From NCBI GenBank assembly GCA_907164885.2, contig OU015493.1, positions 59,644,935 through 59,708,934 of the forward strand: 64,000 bases of DNA, read 5' to 3'. Both the position numbers and the translations under genes were made by a program. Numbering within the stretch: position 1 is the stretch's first letter; every line of letters begins with the position of its first letter. Of the stretch, positions 36,525 to 49,930 are shown one piece after another. Source of the stretch: Dolomedes plantarius (lineage: Eukaryota; Arthropoda; Arachnida; Araneae; Dolomedidae). The notes beneath the pieces were generated by a model, which was given only the letters and a program-made list of their open reading frames with translations, ran no database searches and was not told the DNA's origin.

Positions 36525-36842
36525 TTGAGCATCCGAACAATGTTGTTTCCTACAGCCAGGTGTATCATTACGCTCTGGAAATACTCCGGCTCTTTTTTTG
36601 TGGCAAATTATCCAATAATGCAACCAGCCAGGAGAACAGTACAGCATATACTCAGCAAGAGATTGGCTCCAGGCAATCCTTCCCTAAAAACATGGATCAT
36701 TGGTTATTATGGCTCTTACAAGCTGTCGGTGGCATCATGGCTAAAAGCTGTGTTTGTATTCGCTCTCACAAAAGAAAAATCCTCCGGAAGGCATCTAAAA
36801 GTTTGGGATATGTGTATCGAGGTGCAAGGTCGTGATTGCTAA
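36525..36842 (+). other. Orphan open frame, possible exon
   Basis: Two plus-strand frames are open together: 36525-36842 (105 codons) and 36560-36835 (91 codons). A pyrimidine-rich stretch ending TTGTTTCCTACAG (about 36543-36555) could be a splice acceptor, so a 3' terminal exon starting near 36556 is conceivable. The first frame has a hydrophobic stretch (WIIGYYGSYKLSVASWLKAV). Neither frame matches a family I know. The patch is less A+T-rich than its surroundings. Two frames open at once weakens the coding case. Confidence 0.15.
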
Positions 36843-37225
36843 TTCTTTTTCCGTACCGTCTGATTGCGATTTTGTAATCAATGGCCGTTTCCATCATCAA
36901 AATGTCTAAATACATGATTTAGGGGAATTATCATAGGAGATAAGCAAGTCATGGAAACAAGCAAATCATAGGAAATAATCGAAATGGGTTCAGATGATGT
37001 TCCAGTTATGTAAAAAAGAATATTTGTATGTATATATATTTACTTTCTGAATGTTTATGCTGAGATAAGAATCCGGACTCTGATAGACTCTTTCTGAAGT
37101 CGAAATTCGTTGTGAATGCCATTATTCTCAAAAATATGGACCTTAAGTTATTATAGGTCACAAAGATTCATAAAAATGAGGTATACGAGTTGTAGCTTAG
37201 AATAACTCGTATAACTCGTCTAATA

Positions 37226-37262
37226 CAGGAAAAGACTTAAGATTCTCTCAAGTCTTTTCCTG
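37226..37262. repeat. Perfect hairpin, 13-bp arms
   Basis: CAGGAAAAGACTT (37226-37238) is the exact inverse of AAGTCTTTTCCTG (37250-37262), with an 11-base loop. A second small inverted pair (TATACGAGTT / AACTCGTATA) lies about 40 bases upstream. Too short for a typical animal microRNA precursor. Confidence 0.8.
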
Positions 37263-38480
37263 AATTCCCTTATTGTGATACGCCTGTCTGTGGTCAGAGT
37301 TTACTACCAAAAATTCTAGTGCATGTTTCAGGGATAACGCGTGAATATTAAACGCGAAAATAAATATGCACTTCAGGGGCACAAAATTATTGTAAATATG
37401 AATATTTATCAGTTCAGCTTCAATGTTCTTGTTTATGTCTAGATAAAGTAACAAAAAAGAAGTCACTGGTGACTAAAACCATTTTAGAGTAGATTCGAAA
37501 TCTTAAATAATTAAAATTTTTAATATTCTATATTTGCAAGAAGCGTTTATCTAAAAATGTGACTCAAAAAGTTAAAATTTTACAGGAAATTAATGGATGT
37601 AGTACTACATGGTTATCCAATAACTCTTTTTTGCTAGTTAATATGGAAAATTTTATTTTGTACAAAAATTTGAAACAGGAAATCGTAATATTTAAACTTT
37701 GACGAGCTTACTCTCTTGAGGTTTGTAATAAGTTATAGTTTGAAACTTTCAATATGTAGCACAGTTTTATTTTTCAGATTATTTTTTTTTCTTTTCGCTC
37801 TTTTTGTTCCTTTATCACCCATTTATTTATTTAAACTTACAGCTGAACGTAAATACGTAGGTTTTTATTTTTGACTCACGACCGTCATTGTCATTGAATA
37901 GGAATATTCCCTCTATTCAGAAACTGAAAACATTCATACCCTGAATATGCTTCATATGAGAGCTAAGAAAAAGCCCCCCTCCTCTACGTAATGTTTTTTA
38001 ATGCGAAAGACTCGTATCCTGAGGACATTCGCCCATATACACACGAGATTTGTTCGCTATTTTATTATTGGAGTAATCTGTTGATGAACCAACTGTTCCC
38101 AAATGTTAAATCCTATGTATTTTATTACACTGAGTAAATGGATATCCATTCCTAATTATGTTTCCGCCAGGAATTATGGATCCCTTCACAATACCGAGGA
38201 GTTTTACTGACTAGTAACCTGCCTTCAGCTAGAACATGAGTTTTCTCTGTTGGAAATATTCTACCGTCGTGGTTTCAATGCACGACGGATAAAAATTGAA
38301 AATATCATCAATGGTCTACCATGGCTTTATGCCGTTTCTAATGATCTGAATTAGAGTTTAAGTTTTAATCCACCTCCTTCTCCATTATTGTCTACTTGCA
38401 AGGTTCAGAAAACAAAGGACCGACAAAGCGCTTTCGATGTTTAATGCCAAGAAATCTTCGGATATCATGCTCACAGACCG
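37263..38480. other. A+T-rich sequence, no gene recognised
   Basis: Nothing supported. Confidence 0.6.
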
Positions 38481-39235
38481 TCAGCTACAGATGAGTAACA
38501 TTAAGGAGACACAGTGACTCTGTGTTGCGTGCTTGTTGCTCGCTGTTTTCTTTTCTTCTCTTTTTATCTGAAGGTCGATTGTAGCTGTTTTGAGGTTCTT
38601 GACTGTGAGTCATGCTCAGTTTGTTCCCCCGAAGTCAATATTCTTTCAGAAATTCCACCCTTTTTCCAACCGCGCATCGGTGCACGTCAGCACGTATTAC
38701 CTCCGGAGAGATGCTCCCCAAAGCCTCGTCAAGCGAGACCAGATTCGAAAATAGGAGGCCGGAACTTTAATGCATTAATTGCGACTAAATGGCAGCGGAC
38801 TGCGCTCACTGAATGCAGAATCGGAGGCTTTCACCGAGCACTTTTACCTGTCTGCCTGCCGATGTGCGGAGCAAAAATGTTTCTCGCGGGGCGGATGTTC
38901 CTGCATATCAATTCGGAACAAAGTGACGTTTAAAAACTGTTTGGGCGTAATCATCTCCAGCGATTTTTTTAAATTTCATTTTGGGATGATTATTGGCGTC
39001 GATGGCCCGGTCGAAGACTCTTTGATAAAGCACCAGTACGTGTTCCGTGAAAATGTTTACCCCGTGAAAATTATCTCAATAAGGTGCACAGCCCGTGCTC
39101 ATCTCAATTCGGTTTTGGCTCGATTTTTAATGACGCCACTTTTAATTTTTCTCTTACGGGGCACAGATAATGAGCTTAAAATTATGTCTACCATTAGTTA
39201 CCCTTTTCTTTTTTGCAATAATTTAATTTGACCTT
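38481..39235. other. G+C-richer island, unassigned
   Basis: Overlapping plus-strand frames at 38514-38933 (139 codons) and 38779-39231 (150 codons) lie here. The second has a cysteine-rich middle (SACRCAEQKCFSRGGCSC) but no recognisable domain spacing. No convincing splice sites were seen bordering it. It could be a conserved non-coding element, an exon or chance. Confidence 0.25.
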
Positions 39236-40330
39236 TATTCATAGTCTGGATAATGTTTCCAAAGAGAAAATTGGGGGACGATTTAACTTTTTTTCATTCA
39301 TGAGAGGGAGAACTAATTAATTGTGTTACATAGTCATAAGCGATGTTTGTGTTACAAAGGTATGGCGCTATACGCACAACACCCCCAAAGACGTATAATG
39401 CTTAAAATTATAAGGGATCGGCTTTTTTTACTTCTATAGTATTATTATACATAAAAATAGTACATATGGGGTCACACGGATGCCATTAAATTTGAGACTT
39501 TTCACGGTCACATTTTTTCATTTCATTTCTTTGGAGTACAATACTTGGTTAGTAGAAAACTTCGCTAGATGTTGAAGGGAAGGGAACAATATTCATATTA
39601 AATTCAGATATAAATTCAAATGAATGGGCAGCTTAGGCTATTGTGAACTGGTATTTATACGTATGGGCTTGAGAAATTTACACACACATACATTTATAGA
39701 TATACCATAATGGGTAGAATCTTCAATATTTAAAATCCCTGTGGGTCATTTCCATGCCATCCAACTATTAATTCAGTTGCTTTACGAGAAAAAATATTGT
39801 TTTCCTTGGAAATTATATAGTTTTTGGTTAAAATTTAAACTCAATAAAAATGATCCCTTCAAAAAGTTAAGTTTTTCACTCTTTCTGACTCTATGATAAT
39901 CTGAACGTATAATTTTCCTTCAAATTTCCGTACAGCCAATTAATTAATTTATTTTTGCCAGTATCTTGCTGACCTATGACTGAACACTCTTATTTATAAC
40001 TAACTTGGCATTCCCGGAGCAAGAATAATTAGATATAAAACATTTCTTAGAAGTATTCAGTTAAAGGCAATAAAACTGAAGCATGTTAACTACTATTAAT
40101 TAAAGGCTTCCTTTTCCGCCTTCCTCCTTTCGTAACTTTAGTAACTATGAATGACTGCTGTTGCGTAAAACTTTTGATTATGAACAACGCTTTTGTCCGG
40201 AGCCATTTAAAAAAGAGAGAGAGAGGTGCCATTAACCAGTTTTGTAAACACAAAATTTTAATAAGCTCCTTAGTACCCAAAGCCTGAACATGAAGTACCG
40301 GATTGTGCAATCCAGAAATGACTCACGGAA
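39236..40330. other. A+T-rich sequence, no gene recognised
   Basis: Nothing supported. Confidence 0.6.
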
Positions 40331-40846
40331 GATTTTAAATGTCCGTCAGCGGTCCCACACACGCGTGCGCATTCCAAATTAACTGGACTCATTCCCTTGA
40401 GAGATCCCTTCAAACCTTCTGGGAACTAAAACAAAAGCGAATTTTGAATTCATACCGAAAGACCAAAGAACGAAAAAATACCACGAGAGAGAGCTATAAA
40501 CGAGTTCCTCGGATTCGTGGCTTGCCTTGAGAATTCTCTCCTTCAGAACAATGAAATCCATAAAAGAACAGCTGTTGTAAGTCAAGGATGCTGGTGGGCA
40601 ACCGCTTCTTCGTGACAAATCTTGGCAAGTAAAATGAAAAGTTGACTATATCCACAACTTTCACCCTTCCGAATCGGTTCTGACCACGGTGACGACGTGA
40701 CTCTTCCGGACTTGTGCAAGTTTTCTGGCGTCGGGCAGAAAGACAAGTGTGCGTGTGTGGTGAGCATTGGATAGGTCGTTAAGTGTTTTCAGTCTCCATA
40801 ACTTGGAATGCGCGTTCAGAATTTTACGAGCTTCAGGAATAAGGTA
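40331..40846 (+). promoter_or_regulatory. CpG-enriched island with consensus splice donor, possible 5' exon
   Basis: The island begins with ACGCGTGCGCATT (40361-40373), close to an NRF-1 site, and stays CpG-rich for about 500 bases. It ends at AATAAG|GTAAGG (GT at 40844), a strong plus-strand splice donor, after which the sequence returns to A+T-rich. This order (CpG island, then donor) suits a non-coding first exon transcribed rightwards. The short frames on both strands have no known domain. Confidence 0.35.
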
Positions 40847-43180
40847 AGGAATCTTCTTTAGTAAGGTCATTACGTTCAGTTTATGATCTTTCCTGATACC
40901 GAAGAGAGGCTTTTTTTTTGTTTAGCAGACGAGAAAGTTATTTAGAATTCATTTAAAGCGGTTTTAATTTGAGGAGCAATGCAGCCTCTTTCCTCCATAA
41001 TTAGAGTGATCCGCAGAAGGTTGGCATTTAAATGGAAATGTGGTTTTTAGACGGGACATGCTGCAGTAGGATAATGACTTGAAACTATTTGATAGACTCT
41101 AATACTGCATCAGAGGAATGAGAGTAATTAAAAATTAATATCATTTTGGGATTTGGAACATACCAGAAATTTGTATGAGTGTTGTAAGTTATTAAAATCT
41201 GACAGCAGGTAGGGTTATTTAGGTTCTGGTCTGACATTTCTTGTTCGCATCAATTAAAGTATTGCTGCTTCTGTTATGTTAATTGCACACTTGAATACTT
41301 TCTCACTCTGAGGAATTTTTTAGTCACTTTGCATTTCATTTAAGTGTCGGCCTTATATATTTTTTCGGTGAGTTTTAAACAAGCTATTTTATACTAAGAT
41401 ATTTGAATTCTGATTTCTTTTAACATTGCTTGCATATCATATAAGTTCTTTTGCTGTTATCATGTAATAAATAAAAAAATGTAATATATGGCTGCATGGT
41501 TTGGAAAAATGTAAAATGTATGAATTAGGCTAATTTTGCGTCTACTATGTAAAATTGGATTTATGTAGTAAAAATACGCTTAGGTTATTTGGCAGAGAAT
41601 AATCCTCTCTGAAAAAGAAGGGAGGTGAACTTGGCAGAAACGTTTTTCCCCTATTAAGTAAAACTTTTATAAAAGATGATTAAAAAAATGCCTCATTAAA
41701 GTCAGACTTTGTTTAACCTTTCTGCTACCCGTTCTGAGTACTTAGTCATGTAGTCTTGCGTAGGTTTGAGAGATGATTCACCCACACAAGCCAACTTGTT
41801 AACTCAACATTATATTTGTAAATAAAAATTATAAAGTTGTACTTAATGTATTTTAATAACTATTAAGAACTAGAATGATTTACTCTCTCCTTAGTAAATA
41901 GGTATTTTTTTTCAATTTGGAAATCTATATTTGCTTTCAATTTGTTTGTCTTAAATAGTAAAACTTTCAAATATCTTTTAAATTTTTTAAGCTACATATG
42001 TTTTCATGTATAGTAGGTCAAATTCCAAAAATTACCTTTTGAATAAACACGCTATACGGTCCATAAATATTATTGTGGAAAACAACACCCCAAGACCTTT
42101 CATCTTAATTAGTCTGATAAACAGGGTGTCAGATTTCCAACGAATAAAACTGTTTTCTTTTTGATACTATCAACAAGTTTCCAAGCAAACAAACAAAAAA
42201 AATATCGCATTTGCATTTGAAAATATTTATAATCTTTTCATGGCTGACTCTCATTCAGCTAATGATTTTTCCCCTACATTTTTTTCAAAAATATAAAGAA
42301 AAAAAGTACGTTTATCTGTGATCAAAAGCTTTAAAAAGGAACGTGAACATACTCTAGATCAAATTTAATTCAAAAAAGAAAGTCGGTTTTTCGATTAGGT
42401 GCTATCGAAAGAGAAGGAATAAAACGTCTCCACCCATAAGGAAGGAGGAAATGTCAGATTCCATCCCCATCTCTTTGTAATGAAAAGAAACTTTCTCATC
42501 ATCTGCTCTCAGCAGGATGTGGGTGTAAGGCAAGATTTTGTAATTCACTACATATTGAAAAAGAAGCTCCACCAACCGAAAAAAAAATAAGAAAGTAGTT
42601 TACACCAAAAATTATTCTTCGCGTTAGCGTAATACAGGAAGCTGTTATGAAAATACTCGTAAATTCACTGAAGGAAGAAATTCATTCATAAACTTCCTCG
42701 ACAGTGAGCATGAGTCACATCTGAATTGCAAGTCTCATAAGCCAAATACGGGAAAAAGCATTAAGGGATTTTTACACATACTGGGGAAAAAGGAAAATAA
42801 ATAAATAAATAGAAAAAAATCGTCTGAGATCGTCCTTCAGAATAATTTTTCAGAACCGAAAGAAAGATTTCTATTCCTGTAGCCTTGAGACGTCAGACTT
42901 TATTCATTTTCTCCATTACAATTCAGATATTCGTAAAATTTGAATAACATGCATTTTCTGGATTTTTTTCACCCAAAATAAACAGTGTTTATGCTCAGTA
43001 AAAAAATCCCTCCATCTTTTCACTATCAAACCATCGTAAAAAGTAGCCAAAAGGATCATCACAAACGATAAGAAAATTGGAATGAGATTTACTTTGCGCT
43101 CTTTTTTTTTATTATTATTGCTTTAGAAGTTTGTACATTCTTACCTATTAAAGACTGTTATTGTATGCTTAACCCTTCGC
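40847..43180. other. A+T-rich sequence, no gene recognised
   Basis: A short AAAT-repeat run lies near 42797. Nothing else. Confidence 0.6.
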
Positions 43181-43450
43181 GTTTTAGAAGTCCGGCCATA
43201 ATTTGGCGATCTAGCTCTGAGCTATTTTTTATTATGTTTTCATTGGATTCTTTTCTTTATTTTCTAAACTTTTTTTTTCTTCGTTCTCGCGATCTCAGGC
43301 TCCTCTGGTAGAGAAAGGTCCTTGCCCGGTTGTTGCCCGCGAAGAACAACATAGATTGGCGACGAGGAGCGAGGGAAAAAAACTGGTTTCAAACCCTTTC
43401 TCAAACGTGCGGGTTGATCGCCAAAATGTATCGCCAACGCACGTGTTGTT
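43181..43450. other. Small G+C-richer patch, unassigned
   Basis: It contains TTGGCGACGAGGAGCGAGG (43356-43374), which faintly recalls a tRNA-primed LTR-element primer-binding site. No LTR pair or gag/pol homology is visible. The minus-strand frames at 43264-43560 have no domain. Confidence 0.2.
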
Positions 43451-44187
43451 GGGTTCGTGGAATATAAAATAACAGACAATTCTTTTGATATTTTTGTGAT
43501 TTTTTTTCTGTTTAAAAAAAAGACAAAACAACGTCCTCTGAAAACTGGGGGCTTATACATTATGACTCTTATTTAAAAAAATGAAAGTAAATATATTTTA
43601 TGTGGTCGTCAGTCACAAGTAATTTGAATCGGGATTTTGTTCGTTAATATTCATGTGGAAGCAGTTTTCGTGATATTAGATTTTGTATAGAGTGTATTAC
43701 ACACCATCAACAGAATACTCAAAATTACTTATTTTTCTCTTAGAAAATCTGAAAAAGTTTGAAATTGGATTAGGTGAAATAAAAATAAATCTAAAGTTTT
43801 AGATACCTATTTCAGAAAATTATTGAAAAATAAACCTGCTACATTCAAATGATTTTTTTTGTCTCCATATTATGTACAATTACTTTAATATATGTATCTC
43901 CTCGCTTTTATCCAGCTAAGATTCGCTAGTATTCATCATTAATAATCTGAATATGGCTTTGATATTAAAAAAACGAAAATAATGTTCTTATCAGAGAGGT
44001 ACTACCATGGAATAATTTACTTGTCTTCAAAATCATGAAAACATGGATGAAAATTCGTGTAACTAAAATACCCACTTACAGTAATATCTATCGACTCCAA
44101 AAATAAATAAATAAATAAATAAAATAGTAATCTATAAATTAGACATTTTCTTTTTTCTTTTAAGATAAATAACTCAAGCTATGGATG

Positions 44188-44192
<5 letters not shown>
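43451..44192. other. No feature recognised
   Basis: A+T-rich, with an AAAT-type tetranucleotide run at 44100-44124. Nothing else. Confidence 0.6.

Positions 44193-44193
<1 letters not shown>

Positions 44194-44281
<88 letters not shown>
44194..44281. repeat. (AT)n(TG)n compound microsatellite
   Basis: About 56 bases of AT joined to about 32 bases of TG. Confidence 0.98.
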
Positions 44282-44283
<2 letters not shown>

Positions 44284-46130
44284 ATTTAGAATTCTAATAA
44301 AAAAAATTCATGGCTACAGAAATTTAAATGCTCTATATTTATTTATGTGGACTGACGGTTTTGGCTTTTACTTCAATTTTAGTGTTTATTTTCATAAGCT
44401 CATTTAGAGGAGTTCAATAAATGTGTATATAAATAAAACTAAATTTAGCTTCCACTACAACGCCCCCCAACAAATAAATAAATAAATAAATAGTTACATT
44501 TTATTTTTATATGAAAACATTAATAAGCCAAGCTTTTTCATGACAATTTTTATTTTATTTTGACTTAATTTATTTGTTTTTATATAAAAAAAGCTAAAAA
44601 ATCTCGTTTTATGTTTTACAAAATCTCACTGATTATTTTTTTTACATTTTTTTAATATTGTATAAGACAGGAAACATGTCATACGTGTAACATCTAGGAA
44701 TTTTTAAATATTCTCATCGAGTATTTGAAATTTTTAGAATAACTTAATCATACATTAATTTTTTTTTCATTCATTATGAACTGTAACATGAACCCTTCTT
44801 AAAACCGCATAACCTAATACAATTAAGGACCTTTGAGCATTATGCTTGATCATTAATACTGTAAAATGGTAATGCATACTAATTTTTCACTATCTATTTC
44901 CAAGTAACGTGAAAGAATGAAGACGGAAGGAAAAAATCAGGTTCGTTTAAACTATTCAACTATTCCATACGTGTGTTTACTTTGCAACGCAGGTCTGGCA
45001 ACAGGAAAACTGACTTAAAGGTCAAGCTCAGATACCATGTTAACCTAACATTTTTCTTTTTTCTTTTTGGACTGCAACATACATTTTTAGTTTTGATATC
45101 CAGAGTACCACTAAAGTTTAATGATATGTATAGCCTAAGAGGAGTGTGGACCGCTGGTTGACATCGAAGAATTAAAAGCGTAATGGATTAAATAAAAGTA
45201 TTAAATTTATATAGCTGAAGAAGCTAACTCATTACCAGTATGCAAATATTGCAGTTCATTATTTTCAAACCAAAATAAAATTTCAATTATGCGATAGTAA
45301 GTATATTTATATGTTTAAAGCTTTGGATTATGAAAAAAATGGTGCTTAGTCAACAAATAGAGAATGCTTTTTAGTTTAGTCAACAAATTATTTTCTGACG
45401 TCAATGCTGACCTCGAAGCATATTAAACTTTGTTACTGTGCAAAGCGCTTATTTATTTTCCTTGAGTCATAATTTTTTTAAGATCATTTCCTGGTTATTT
45501 TTTAATATATTGCCATTTCATCCAAATAAATCAGAATTATTTTTAAAATAAAAATTTAGATGATAATGTAAATTTAAAATTTAAGAGCTTTTATAACAGA
45601 TTTCTTTTACTTCTCGATAGCAAACAATCGATTCGGTAAAACAAATTTATGCTTTTGAATTTTCCTATATTTTCATTCTAAATTTGATGTTTACTCTTTA
45701 AAATTTTCGATGCTAGTTCTTCACATTTTTTTCTGTACTGAATATTTGATTATAACATGTGTAGGATTATAACAAATATCTTTCGGTTCATTATGTTTTA
45801 GCTGTAAAAATCTTTAATCAAGGAAACCGTAAGATTTAGTTTGTTCCTGAAATGTAAAATACTAAGAAAAAAATTAAATTTTTTAATTATAAACAATGAT
45901 ATTAAGTATTAATGAAATCATTAGTTCTTCATGATATTAATGTTTTTTGTCTGAAACAATTTATAAGAAAATGTGCCGAATTCTAAATGTTATTTCATAA
46001 TATGCCAATATCATTTATTTCTAATCAGTAACGAATTTCGTATGCAGATTACTCCGTCGTGGAAATTATCTGGCACCCATCTTTATAACATTAATAGGAT
46101 AAAAAAAAAGTTTCTCAAGGTTTCAAACAT
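44282..46130. other. A+T-rich sequence, no gene recognised
   Basis: An AAAT-type run lies at about 44474-44494. Nothing else. Confidence 0.6.
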
Positions 46131-46440
46131 TTATTGACCGTTATGAAACTAATAGCCAAAAGAATTTCGCCAAACCATAAATCCTCGAAAAAGAAAGTCG
46201 CCAAGATGGAACTTTGGATGAGAGATTGCAGAGAGCAAAACCTGCTCGCATTTTACGCCTCGGGACACGGGTTCGATAATGATGGCAGATACTTGGTTCT
46301 AATTCACATTAACGCCACCATAGAACGCTCCCAAAAATCTGCTTGCTTGCCCTTTCTAAGAAGTTTTTTTTTTTTTTAACTTCAAAAATCTGCTTTGATC
46401 GCAGAGCGCTTAATCTGCTTAGCTGCAATCGCGGTTGAAC
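46131..46440. other. Less A+T-rich patch with an orphan frame
   Basis: The 81-codon plus-strand frame at 46134-46379 begins with a lysine-rich stretch and ends in a T-run. It has no recognised domain and is listed only because its composition differs from the flanks. The copies of AAAAATCTGCTT at 46333 and 46386 form a short direct repeat. Confidence 0.2.
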
Positions 46441-48299
46441 AACTTTTAAATAGGATTTAGATATTATTTTTGGCGATCTTTAGGTGTGGTAAATGTAACC
46501 AAAACAGTTTTAATAGAAAGTTTGTGTTGATTCTAAATATTTATGTTGAGAAAGGATGATTATATTTAATGCAAATGAAGGTTAAAGCATGGAAATCTTA
46601 CTCACTTCTTTGACGAACAGATTTCATATTATTTTTAGATTTAATGCTACGTTTTTTTCCGTATTTTGCTTTAATATTTCAAAACGTGGATGTACATTAA
46701 ATTTTTATATATATGTATAGGCGTGCGCATGTACGTGTGTTATTTTTTCTCTATACGCTAATATTCGGTATTCAGAAATAGTGTTTCAGGACAAACAAAT
46801 AACACACGGAGAACATTCTTTCTTATTATCCGTGTTATGCAAAGACTTTTGTTTTATAGCTTTTGTTCTGATATATTCATAAATAATACATATTTAAATT
46901 TAAATAAGTAAAATATAAAAATATAAAAATCGTCATATGGTATATTTTTTCGATCCATTTTTCCCTAAAACAAATCACATGATTTACTGATGTTATATAC
47001 TCGCCATTTAGCAAAAACATCCATAATAATATGATAAAATAAATGAAGTGTTATTTATTCCTAGTGTACCTAAAGAAAAGAAAAAAAAGATTTAAAAGTG
47101 TTACTGTCTGATTGTTTATCCCCCAACTTACGAAAGTAAAATGAAATAGTCCCCAATTTCGTGCAAATGACAGTTATTTTCAGAAACTGGTCCATGCATG
47201 GAATTTCTAAAAAGAGAATAAGCTTAAGAAATAATTTCATTTCATTTTAATATCGTGCATATTATCACTTACCCGTGTAATGATAGCCTCGAACAATACA
47301 TGGCTGATTAAAAAAAAAAAAATACTGTTTCCTGAATTATAAATGGTTATTCTAAAGAGGTCTTTTTCTTTCTTGCATATTCAATTGGCTGCGTGTGTGG
47401 ATGCATATAATTTAAGTGTTTTTATTCCAGTAACTTTTGTTATGGGATCTTATTTCAACAAAGCCTCTCTGAAAACTTTTTTGAACCTATTCTTAAATCA
47501 GTTACGAAAATAAGCCGCTAACTGAGGACTAAACAATGCCTGTAAAAAAAAATAAATAAATAAATAAAATTAAAAACTTTTTTTGAAAAGTATTTTTACG
47601 AAATTCCACAGTACAGACATTAAATCGAACTCAAAACATAGTTTTGCGAATCATTAATAAATTTTCTTTTGAATTTGTCTGTAAATGGTACTGTAATTGA
47701 AATGTTACTGTAAATGTCTTTTGACAGTACAGTCATCAAGCAATGGGAGGAGTGGACAACTAACTGTCGTATTATATGGCAAGATTGCAACATTTTTATT
47801 CCTTGGTGATTTCAGTTACGAGTGTAGACCCTAAAAGACCCGAGGAAATGTTTCGATACCGATAAGTTAGTTTGATATATGTCTCGATGTATGTTAAACA
47901 TGTACGTCTCAAATTGCCTCTGTAAACAGATGTTTAACTCTCGGCGTTTTCTGTATGCAGTTTAATTAGATTTTGAAAAATTACGAAATGTGAAGAATCA
48001 AAGGGGAAAAATTGCAGTGCCTCTGATCTCATTTGAAAAAGATTTCGGGGGAAGTAAATGAATTTATCATTTTGTGAATTAAACACTGAGAACGTTTGAA
48101 ACAATGGCGTGGTAAAATATGAGTGATTTTAAGTTTTTTAAGAAATTTGCTTGCAACTATTTTTATATGTTATATGCCATTTGAACAAAATGTGCCTTAA
48201 TAAATTTTACTTTCTTTGCTTCATAGTGCTAATTGCAGCCACGCTGCAGTATCATAAGGCTATCCTTTATTCTTTAATTCGCCTTAACTGCACGACATA
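46441..48299. other. A+T-rich sequence, no gene recognised
   Basis: An AAAT-type run lies at 47553-47572. Nothing else. Confidence 0.6.
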
Positions 48300-49030
48300 C
48301 TTTCCTGCGTAAACAGTGATGCCAATGGTTTGGGCATTGCTATCACAGAACATGGGTTACGGTTCCATTTCGATTCCCCTCTCGAAAGGTTACGGTTGCA
48401 GATACACCTTCCTCACATGAATGCCGAAAATGAAAAACGAAAACGGCCTACTCCTGAAGATCTCGGAGCACATTTTTACGGGCTGCTGGCTCTCCTCTAG
48501 CCCCTGAAAAGTTCTTTTGTGTATCGCATTTCTATGTATCTCAAGGTCCCCGGGGAATCATTGTCTGATCGGGGTTGTGTTTCATCTGCAACTCCAGTGA
48601 ATCGCAAGGCCACGGGTTAAGGAATTCTCCGTTTCCGCAGTTATTTGTTCTGTGTTTGTTTTAGAGATGGGCTGAATGCATAAGCATTTCTGTTCGACTG
48701 GGGGAACGATCGTGTGGGAGGAGGATCGTCGAAAATGTCAGATGCAGGGGTTCGAGATTGACTTTCACACAGACTCAACCCTCCCTCCCCGATTGTCTCG
48801 CATATGCATTGTTGTTTTGCTTGATTTGGCATATTATTGTACGTGCGAGCATATCATTGTCTATCGGAGAACCCATCAGAGCATATAAACATGTAATTCT
48901 GGCGGAGCCATTTCACGAACAATACTAAGGGTGGTTATCAGCTGATGCCTTATAGATTTTGGTGAGACGTGCCTGTGTATTTCTACCATTACTCGAGCCA
49001 AGGTTCAAGAAGCGTGCAGTTTATGATATC
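48300..49030. other. G+C-richer island, unassigned
   Basis: A broad patch of higher G+C with small frames on both strands (48641-48832 minus, 48676-48888 plus) and no known domain. It passes directly into the tandem array at 49030. It could be regulatory or an exon. Confidence 0.25.
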
Positions 49031-49930
49031 CTCCCAGAATTTGCTTATCGGAAATATTTTGGCAGGGTCCATAAACTCGGCTTAAGATATTCTCTGAGTG
49101 AAATCGGAAATGTTGTGTTATTGCACACGAAAGGCAGCTTAGGTGGTACTTCGGCAAAGCAAGATATTCCATCAGTGCACTTGAAGATAGCAAACTGATG
49201 TACCAAACATTTTATACGTGCGTTAAATATATATTTTTATGCATTAGTTGTTTTAAGTGAGATACGATAAATGTCTGTATTTTTTTCTCAAGTGAACGAA
49301 GACTGATAGACAGATGCCAGATAATTTCAGTGATGGTGTAATCTTCATATGAAATTTATAGCTGGTTACGATAGTATATGAAATCCCCATAATTTTCTAT
49401 CGATGATAATTTAAGCAGGGTCCATAAACTCTTCTTTAGAATATTCTCTAGAGAAATCGGAAATATTTCATTGCATACGAAAGGCAGCTCAAGTGGAACT
49501 TTAACAGGTTAAGTTATTCCATTAATGCACTTCAGGAAAAAAAATTGATGTACTTGCAATTTATAAGCACATAAAATATAAATTTTCATATATTTTATAT
49601 CAGTTTTGAAGTAATATAGGGTTAATATCTTTATTATCACGTGAACAAAGGCAGATAAAGTATCTGAGAAACGTGGATAAAGAAATTTTAGAAGCGGAGA
49701 AATCTACATATAAAATGTACTACTGGTTGAGAAAGAACATTAACCCCCACCCGACTTTGTTTATCAACAACATTTTGCTGTGGAATATAAAGTCGTCTGA
49801 AAATATTCTCTGAGCGTAAAAGAAAATTCCTATTCATACACGATTATATGTTTTTATTGTCAATCGAAATGTCTATTTTTCTCCCTTTTTGAAGAACTTC
49901 CAAAAAAAAATAAAAGGAGACCAGTTTCAA
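49030..49930. repeat. Three-unit diverged tandem array, period about 355 bp
   Basis: Anchor CAGGGTCCATAAACTC occurs at 49063 and 49416 (353 apart), with a degenerate third (CTGTGGAATATAAAGTC) at 49778 (362 further). Each is followed by a matching ATATTCTCT(G/A)(G/A)AG block and GCA(C/T)ACGAAAGGCAGCT(T/C)A in units 1 and 2; the third unit keeps only part. The ends also align (GTGAACGAAGACTGATAGAC against GTGAACAAAGGCAGATAAAG). Unit 1 is G+C-richer than units 2 and 3, as if it had stayed constrained while the others drifted. A trace of a fourth unit may lie just before 49030. Confidence 0.8.

Noticed and set aside
38779..39231. Cysteine-rich secreted protein or toxin-like peptide
   Set aside because: No signal peptide, no recognised cysteine framework and no precursor structure; the frame is in G+C-richer sequence where open frames occur by chance.
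43181..43450. LTR retrotransposon with a primer-binding site (TGGCGACGAGG)
   Set aside because: No LTR pair, no gag/pol-like frame and no target duplication could be seen; the short match may be chance.
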